From: Pelargonium cotyledonis
Lineage: Eukaryota; Streptophyta; Magnoliopsida; Geraniales; Geraniaceae
Length of the DNA stretch: 27,523 bases
Reading direction: 5' to 3'
Assembly (NCBI GenBank): GCA_036897625.1
Contig: JAYMTA010000517.1
Location: 1-27,523, forward strand
Shown: piece by piece, positions 12,001 to 21,000 of the stretch
How positions within the stretch are numbered: the stretch's first letter is position 1
Layout: each line of letters begins with the position of its first letter
The notes under the pieces: model-generated
Told to the model about the DNA's origin: nothing
Seen by the model: only the letters and a program-made list of their open reading frames with translations
Databases searched by the model: none
Made by a program: the position numbers and the translations under genes

Positions 12001-15000
12001 CTAGTGCACTTGAGGGACCATTTGCTGGGAGGACAGAAGCCATTATGTTCCAGCCTCGGTACTAAATTTGACATCATTGCAATAATGCTAACTACCTGTA
12101 TAATCAAAAGTGTTCCTAGCAATGACATAATCTCTCTCCCTGCAGATACGTCATATGTAATGCATGCAGCAAGGACTTATGTTACAAGCAAAAGGGAACT
12201 GACTTTGTCTTTAATCTGAGTGTCGGACAGCATTCCCATCTTCACTGGACAGATACAACTAGGTATGTCTATATTTGGTGATTATGCTATCTCAAACATA
12301 AATTTTTATTGCATGACTGCATGTCCTCAAGCACAATAGTACCTCATAATCAAATATGGTGTATTTGAAGTTAGCATATAGTCATGATTTTGCTATGACG
12401 CAAGCTGATTTTGCTCATCTCGAAGGCCACTACTTATCATTAATGTAGAATTTAGGAGTTTTGATTAGTAGCATTTGTCACCAATCTAATCTGAATTACT
12501 ATAACTTTAGTAGTTTGTTGTTATATTCAGTGATGAGTATTTTGCTAATAGTGGTTATTTTGGACTGCTGTGTTACAAAATCTTGGTAACTGGTCAGAGC
12601 TTGTGTGTGATCTTCCTCTGATTTGTAAGCTAATCACTAAAAATAGGATTTCATTTTAGTCACTAAAAATCTGGTGTGATAATGGGAAACTGGGGGAAGG
12701 GAGCAAAGTCGGCTGCCGGAAGGAGATGGCTCTGTCTCTACGCTAATTTGATGGGTTTTAACTTTTGTGGAAGGTGAGGGAAAATTGTGTAGCTGTCGGT
12801 GAGAGGGTGATGGAGATGGTCAAAGGACAGAGAGAAAACATCCATATTGGGCTGGTTACAGAGAAATTGGGGAGAGAGAAAGTAGAGTGGCATATTTCAG
12901 GAAATTTGTAAACAGAGTGCCCATTCATTAAAATATTAATTAATAAATGATTTCTTTTGGAAAGTTTTAATAAATATTGTGGATAGATTTGTAAATTCAC
13001 AATATTTGAATTAAGTATCTTTTTTCCTTTTTCTTTTTCTTTTTATTTTTATTTTTTGACAACCAGATTCCACGATAGCACTTTGAATTATTTTATATTT
13101 CCATGTAACCAGACATGATAAAATAAAAAATTAAATGAAGTTAGGTGGCAAGGATTATTTTGGATCCAAGGACGTAACTATAAACTCACTAATTACTCGT
13201 AACTGACATCTTGTATGAAACAATTATTAATGGGCAACCATAAATAGAATTTTGGCCCCTTATCATAGGACAGTATAGGAGAGTAGTTAGTTTTCTTGAA
13301 CTCTTGAATGTCAGTCTATTACAGGTTTGGCCATTTGGACCATCACGTCCCCTTTCTTCTTCTTCTTCTTCTTCTTCTTCTTCTTTAGTGTAGTCCTTTG
13401 CTCTCCCTCATTATTTAGAGGATGATTCAACTAAGAGCTCATGTTGACAGTTGAGGGCTTTATTATAGTTTCTCTTAACACACCCTCATGAAGTGTAAGC
13501 TCATTGTTGCTTTTCACGTGGCCCTGGCACACACCGTACTCTTCTGATGGAAATATAATGAAATAGTTTGGGTGGCCCAAGGATTCAAACTCGTGACTGG
13601 TAAGTCAAGAAGCTCTAATACTATATTAGAGGACTATTCAACTGAAAACTTAAGCTGTCAATGGTGATTCCGCATGAATGCCAGGGATCAGTACCATCAA
13701 CAACAATTTAGACTCCACATATAAATGGTGATTCTCTAAGGGAGGTGCAGGAGTGGTATTTGTTTGAATCAAATTTATGATTTGATATACATTGCAACTT
13801 TCTTTAATTGCTAAAACTAGAAAGATCATATCTTTTATTCAATGTAGCTGCCTTTTGTATATGGTCAACTGATTGCAGTTTGTTTCAGGGATTTACTTGT
13901 TTCCATCCGTTTTCACGAACCTGGATGGCAATGGTCAGGTAGCTTCTTGCCAGATCACCTAGGTGATACTCAAGTAAAAATGCGGAATTATGTAACCGGC
14001 ACATTAAACATGGTACGGGTTGAGGTTTCAAATGCTGATGTTTCTGTTGGAGATGAAACAATTGTTGGAAACCTCCATGGGAATTCAGGCACAAATTTGA
14101 TTCTCTTATCAGATGATGATACAGGATATATGCCCTATAGAATCGATAATTTCTCAAAGGAGGTTGGTAGTGTATATTATTCTTTCTCTATTGATTTCTA
14201 ACCCTGGAATAATAATTAAGATAAGGTTTGTTGATTGTGCTAAGTTGAGATTTCTCTATTTTTGCACTTAAAATGCTCTATTCAGTCACAGAGGCACTTC
14301 AGTGATTTCTGCTTTGGTGCATTTGGAGAGAAAATAACTAGTCGGTTGATAATGTCTTAAAAATCATTCTACATTAATTGTCATAAAAGATTAGTTGATG
14401 TATTATATTATGGAAGCTGTCTTCCTATTGAGAAGGCTTGTGGAGAGATTTAGAAAAGAAAAGACTTGTATTTAGTTTTTTTTACTATCTAGAAAAAGTT
14501 AATGGCAAGATCTCTTGTGAAATTTTACGGCGAGTACTGAAGAGGAAAAGAGTACATCTTAAAGTTAATCATTTCAAATAGAGATATGTATAGCATCAAC
14601 TGGGTAAGAACTAGTAGGGAATCGTAGCTTATCACGTCAATATCTATGCATTCCACTTATGTGTCTTTGCTTATTGCTTGATTTATTGCAACATTTGATT
14701 TTACATAACCACTTTGTAGAGGCTAAGGGTTTACCAACAAAGGTGTGAAACTTTTGACACTATCATTCACCCCTATACTTCCTGCCCGTATGCATGGGAT
14801 GAACCATGCTATCCACATCGTCTAAGCATCGAGGTACATCTGTTTTGATTTTTTATGAACAACATGGGTTGTTTTGTAGTATTTACTAATTAATTTTGAT
14901 AACATTAAGGTGCCTGGAGAGCGAGTCCTAGGTTCATACACTCTGGATGAGGTAAAGGAGTATATACCCGTATGTGTACAATCGACTTCTGAGGTATGTA

Positions 15001-18000
15001 CTTTGTGAGAGTTAGTCAGCTGTTTGAAAGAGAGTCTTTATTAACTTATTGGTACCATTTTCCTATTAATTATACAATGACTTGCATATCTACCCATACT
15101 TATAAGTGTATACCCGTATTGTTTGCATATCACTGAATCTGGAAAACTACATGAGTAGATTATGTTCTGTGAAGTTCAATATATTTGGAGATATTTTTTG
15201 ACAGTTGTAGGTGTGGTGGTAAGAATAAATCGTTGAACATCGTGGGAAAAGACTATATGTTACGCTGTGGATGACAAAGATGGGCCTTCATTTTTATAAT
15301 AGGGATTATAGTATATCTATCTGTATACTGACAGTAGAAATAAATGTGTTTAAGTATCCTGCATTGGAATTGTTTGGAGTTTGAGATTCTTTGATATACT
15401 AGTTGGGCCGTCCTTTCCACATTGAGCCTAAGTTTTTTTTGTGTAAACTAAAAAAAGTAACCTGCTTTTGTGTTCAGTTAGTATTATATAGTTTCCCTTT
15501 TTCTTTCAAAAAAAAAAAAAAAAAAAAGTTTCCCTCTGCATCTAGTAGCTTAAGCTTTGGGCTTGGAAACTGTAACTAAATGTATAGATAATTTCCTCAC
15601 GAACCATGATTCAAAGTGGCTTCCCCTCACATGTGAGGAAACTTTAGTAATTAGGTCTTGAACTTCAAATCCTATTAGGCAGCAAAGATAAAGGCATGAT
15701 AAATGCAAAAATAAGAGCAACATCAATATGGAGCTTATGCATAATCTTTTATCCTAATGATTTATTCTGATATTGATACACAAACTACAAAATTATAATG
15801 ATTGTTATCTTGATACTGAATATATATTTGGTCGCATAACTTGTGATTTTTTTTTAATGAGTCACATAACTTATGTTATATCTGATATCTTCAGAAGCCT
15901 GAGAGAACATTGCTTTTATCTGTCCATGCTGAGGGAGCAACAAAGGTTAATATCTGATATTTCGTCACATACAGTAAACTTTGGGGTTTGAAACCAAACT
16001 TCTCCTCGGGAGAAAGTATTATTGTCTGGATAGCTTAGTTATGTCTATTTTGTTTCAGGTGCTCAGTATTATTGATTCCAGCTACCATGTTCTGAAGGAC
16101 ATGAAGAATCCAAGTGTCCCCCATATGAGAGAAAATGGGAAACATGAGCTAAAACAAAATAAACATGTTGATTACAGGGAGAAGTTTTCACTTATTATTC
16201 CATATGTTGGAATCTCCTTGATTAATTCTTATCCACAGGTAAGAAGACTGATAGTACTAGTTTTCATATCTGCCATGAGAACTTCTAAAATTCTTCTCAT
16301 GATTGCTCTTTCTGTTGTAGGAATTACTCTTTGTTTGTGCAAAGAACATATCAATTGATCTGCTTCAGAGTGTGGATCAACAAAAGTTTTCATTTGAAAT
16401 CTCTTTGCTACAAATAGATAACCAGTTGCGCACAGCTCCATATCCTGTTATCCTGTCCTTTGATCCTGAATGCAGGACAAACCCAACCAACCAGATAAAG
16501 ACTAAGGATAATGCTGGAAGAACTAAAAATGAAAGAATTGTGCAGACAACTTCCAACAGTAGTTCTAGTGAACCTGCATTCCATGCTGCTGTAGCCATGT
16601 GGAGGAACAAAGATATTTCGCTGGTTTCATTTGAATACATATGCTTAAGGTGTGCAATAGTGCTGTAAGTTGTATTTTATTAGTCCATGTAGTCCCTTTA
16701 AGGCTTATGAATTTATTCAAATGGCTGCAGAGTTGCGGATTGTCACCTGGAGCTTGAGCAAGGACTGATTCTAAGCTTGTTCGATTTCCTTAAGGCTGTC
16801 TCTTCAAGGCTCCAGAGCAGAGTCTTGCCAATTTCTGACTCCATTATCAATGATGGTTTGATTCCCTCTGCACATACTCAAGCATATGAATATGTGAATG
16901 ATGGAGGTCATCTCTATTCAACAAATGCTGCATTTAATAAGAATCACAAGAACAGTCCTTCACTACCTTTAGTAGTTCCAATTGGGGCTCCTTGGCAACA
17001 AATTTACCATCTTGCCAGACGTCAGAAGAAGATCTATGTTGAGTTATTTGATTTGGCCCCTATTAAGCTGACTTTAAGGTGAAAAAATGATTCTTCCCTC
17101 ATTGGAATGCTATTTGTATTTATTTTCTGCTCGGGTGTTTGAATAGTTTACTGACAAACATCTTGATTGGACAATACAGCTTTTCCAGTGCTCCATGGAT
17201 GCTGAGAAATGGTGTTTTTGCATCAGGAGAATCAGTTATTCATGTAAGTAGCATAGTTTGAATAAATATTTTTGAAATTCTATGCTATATTGTTGTCATT
17301 TGATAGTAAATAGAAGGTTTGGGTATTACAAGAGATTACAAATTTCTATACTTATTAGTGGTCACAGACTTCACATTCTTTCGATGTGAGATAAACTAAC
17401 ACTAATTAAGGCATTTATCTCATAAATCATGAGACCCAAATATCTTAGCAACACTGAATATGATAATGATAAAAATTAAATCAGTTATTGTTGAAAAGGG
17501 TGAATAAGTCCCTTTATTGTATAAATATGAAAGTAATGAGCTACATATAGGGGTGCAAGTGCAACCGTACTAATGAGGTTGACATTTTAATAGTGAAAGC
17601 CCAAACTATTATATGTAGGCCAATTATTGAAATTTGACTTGGTATTGGAGCAGGTTTTGATCCTAGCCTTAACTCGTTTATGTTGTTCCCCCCCCCCCCC
17701 ACCCCCCACCCCTGTGATCTTCGACCTGACTTGCAGATGGACATGCTTGCAACAATCCACATGTGAAAGAAAAATAGTTACATGTGATGGAGAGTGCCGA
17801 TTTAAAAAGGCCCCACATTTTGCACGTGTCTAGCCCAACGATAAAAGAAAAATATGAGGCTCGCACTAAAAGCGCAAAAAAAAAAAAAAGAGAGAGAAGA
17901 AGAAACAAAGAAGAAGAATAAAACCAGAGTAAAAATCTCCGGGAGTGTTGAAGTGGGAGAAATAAGTCTCACATTGGATAAATTTGAAAGAAATGAGTTA

Positions 18001-21000
18001 CATATAATGGTGCAAGTAACACACTAATAATAAGATTGACCTTTTGGTAGTGGAGGCCCAAACAATTATACGTAGCCCAATTAAATTTAACAATTATGAC
18101 AGCATATGAGAGAAAAGTGGGGTCTGTAATTATGAGCCTTTACTATGGTCAGAACTTTTGCCTAAGCTTTTAGGTCCTGGATAACCTGGGTGGGATCATT
18201 TTGCTGACAGACTAGAATAAGAAAAGCATAGGCATCCGCACTTGGAACTGTATATCTCAGCTAAGTTCTGTTTTCCATCCAAATTGCTGCTCCATATGTT
18301 TTCATTGGAAATGCTGTACACACTGGATAACAAACACTTCAACTACTTAAAACCTAGATGCTTTCAGTTCAGGCTCAAGGTACAATATAACCTGGACCTA
18401 TAAAAATGCAAGAAGTATTAAGAATTTCAAGGACCTTGAAAGAAGTTGTTCAATCTTCCCATTTTTTATACTGTTTTCATTTGAAAATAGTGTTGCTCAT
18501 TTTATATGGTCAAATTCAAATGCATACATTTGCTTTCTATCTTTTTAGGCCCTTCTTGGTTTCAGCTTCTCTTGTCTATAAGATTTACCATCTCTCCTAA
18601 CAATTATCATTGGCAGAGAGGCCTTATGGCTCTTGCTGATGTTGAGGGAGCACGGATTTATCTCAAACAATTGACTATAGCACATCAAATGGCTAGTTGG
18701 GAATCCATTCAGGAGATCCTCATCAGGCATTATACACGACAGCTTCTGCATGAAACATACAAGGTTAGTATATACAGTTATCTATGGGTATAGTTCGTGC
18801 AGAGTTATAAAATTATTTATTGTCATTATAGTACTTTGCTTATGATAATATTGTTAATAAACCCAAGTAAAAAGTGTTAATGATAGTCATGGTTGTGTCA
18901 AATATTTTTGCCACCTAGAACCAGATTAATAATATGGTAATCTAAAATTTTTCAAAGTTGAATGTGACTCTTGGTGATATATTGTCTATATTCTCATGTA
19001 TTCTACTTTCAAAAGTTGTACTAAATAGATTAATTGTATAACAGTGTTATTAGTTCAGATAAAGCAGGCGAAGACTTATATTCTTAACTTGATAGATAAA
19101 CATACATGCTCAAATCAAACATTAAATTGCTCCTGTTCTAATGACTGAATTGAGCTGTCTTTGAAACACCCCAGCATTAGATGTTATCAGTATAGCCCAC
19201 AACCTATGTTCACGGATAGGAACACGGAATACATATACGATATAATACCTATACATATGTTATTCTTGTAAAATTTATAATATGATACGTAACAATATGT
19301 TATATAAAAATAACATTTAAGTATATATACTTGATATGGAATTCTAAATGTTACAAAACTAATATAATTATAATGTAAAAAAACAAAAAACAAACAAATC
19401 TAATATATTAAAGACTGGGTTTTTAAATGAGACATGCATATCTTTCATACATGAATTTTCACCAAATGTATAAATAGAAAAACTTTATTAAATTTTGTAC
19501 AAATAGATACATGTACTATTAACATTGTACAAATAGGTCATTTACACTAATGGTGTTAATAAAATTCGTTAATGTATACAAACAATGAGAGTGATGTGTC
19601 AAAATTTATTGGTGTGAGTCGGGACAAAACAATAATCGACGTTATTTGTCTTTAACCGAGAGTACACTCACTAAAAGAATCAAGAACTTTACTGAGAGTA
19701 CTCTACATACACAATAATGATCGCCTATTTATTAAACACCCTATCTTATCAACTTTTTGTGTGTTACATGATTCCTGCTTATGTTCTTGCCAGTGTTGGA
19801 CCCTGAATATTTGATGTGAACAAAATATTTTAGGCACATTATTGGAGTTCAGGTTATACTCATATCTTGACCTCTAAAAAAATTTCTGCCATGTAAAACT
19901 ACACAGCTTTAATTTGCTTAAAATCCATTTTTGATAAAGATATATTCTACAACTCATCACATAGTTTATCCAATTATTTGATTATCTAGAAAGTGTCATT
20001 AGTACAACTGATTATGCTTTTGCCTTGTGCCAATGGATGATCAAGCCTATTTGTGTCCTCTAAAACCTTTTCGTTCATCGCCTCAGATGCAATGTGCACT
20101 GAATTAATGTAACGTAGTTTCAAAGTTAACTTTTCTTTTACGATCCTTGTATAATCTGTAGGTATTTGGTTCAGCTGGTGTAATTGGTAATCCAATGGGG
20201 TTTGCAAGGAGTTTGGGTCTTGGCATCAGAGATTTTCTATCAGCCCCTGCTAGGAGCATTTTGCAGGTATCTTCTACTAGTATTTATTGGAGCCTCCTCT
20301 GTTATGTGAATATTTATAAAGCTTTTGTTATTACAGAGCCCTACTGGTCTTATTACTGGCATGGCTGAAGGCACCACTAGCCTCGTAAGTAACACCGTCT
20401 ATGCCTTGAGTGATGCTGCAACCCAGTTCACTAAAGCTGCACACAAGGTATTTCAACATCTGATTTTATATGGGTCTGTGGGTTGATTTCTACAGAGAAT
20501 TAAATGAGATAACTTTTACTTGTAGGGTATTGTTGCATTTACTTTTGACGACCAGGTTGTTGCAAGAATGGAATCCCAGCAGATGGGTGTGGCTTCACAT
20601 AGTAAAGGTTTGATAAATGAAGTCTTAGAGGTATGCTTTCATTATCCATATATTTAAGGTGTGTTTTCACGTTAGATCTAGTAAATTTAGCAAACTGTAC
20701 TCTTGCATTGTCCTACTTCATAGAGCCCATAGTGGAGAGACATGCTACCAACTTTTAAGCAATTATAACTTCTTACATTTTGCTCGTTCCATATACTCCT
20801 ACAAACTTCTATCAAGAACAAATTGAAAATACTTTTTGTTATTCCTTTACTCATCTTATCTTACATAAATTTGTAACAAGAAAAAAAAAACTGAAATTGT
20901 AGGCATGACAGATCAGAACCATGCCTCATTCTGTTGCTACTCTACAGTTTTATAATAAGTAGCATAGACTCTCTTCACCTTCCTTACACATATATCTAGT

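Larger units (their letters stand above)
12263..13888 (+). other. VPS13 intron 17, 1,626 nt
   Basis: The largest intron of the visible part. It holds a G/A-rich island at about 12680-12900 of unknown origin, a (TTC)n microsatellite (about 13354-13386) and an antisense TRIM-like remnant (about 13389-13690). The remainder is AT-rich. Confidence 0.7.
9473..14993 (+). other. VPS13 exons 12-20: six-module VAB (SHR-BD, formerly DUF1162) adaptor-binding domain
   Basis: In Vps13 the VAB domain is built of six related beta modules, each with an invariant Asn, and binds organelle adaptors. Here six candidate modules are visible, each with such an Asn: VLQNLTSLPL (Asn codon 9614), ILLNATSVPL (10200), VVNNYLPEAV (10736 or 10739), LCNCTGFPL (11409), VICNACSKDL (12159) and YRIDNFSKE (14148). 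The last module is followed by the family-typical CPYAWDEPCYPHRLSIE. A Ser-rich linker between modules 4 and 5 (about 11540-11800) is poorly ordered in appearance. Plant SHRUBBY binds SHORT-ROOT through this region, hence the name SHR-BD. Confidence 0.85.
14994..15894 (+). other. VPS13 intron 20, 901 nt
   Basis: Donor GTATGT, acceptor CTTCAG before the 51 nt exon 21. It contains two small poly(A)/poly(T) inserts with flanking direct repeats (15490-15535 and 15831-15875), listed separately. No other structure seen. Confidence 0.7.
17244..18616 (+). other. VPS13 intron 25, 1,373 nt
   Basis: Donor GTAAGT, acceptor TGGCAG. It contains the complete TRIM at 17489-18092. I see nothing recognisable in 18098-18600. 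Confidence 0.7.
15895..20630 (+). other. VPS13 exons 21-29: APT1-like segment and ATG2-C-like helical region
   Basis: Exons 21-25 carry blocks characteristic of the VPS13 segment after the VAB domain: LLLSVHAEGATK, IPYVGISLINSYPQELLFV, LQIDNQLRTAPYPVILSF, and an ELFDLAPIKLTLSFSSAPWM block split across exons 24 and 25. Exons 26-29 encode the ATG2-C-like amphipathic helices: ILIRHYTRQLLHETYKVFGS, GNPMGFARSLGLGIRDFLSA and TTSLVSNTVYALSDAATQF, followed by a KGIVAFTFDDQ end. In this family these helices lie on membranes and can sense lipid droplets or mitochondria. Exon 21 is only 51 nt (17 codons). Confidence 0.82.

Noticed and set aside
17541..17908. Minus-strand open frames with Gly-rich text, similar to minus-strand frames at 8802-9114
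   Set aside because: They resemble each other only because both lie in copies of the same TRIM family; the glycine run is the reverse of the C homopolymer.
19190..19400. Very AT-rich block as a possible MITE
   Set aside because: ATATG/CATAT words are abundant, but no terminal inverted repeats with a target duplication could be defined.
20850..20905. Possible fifth poly(A) scar (AAATTTGTA ... A10 ... AAATTGTA)
   Set aside because: The flanking words are short, AT-rich and not identical, so chance is likely.
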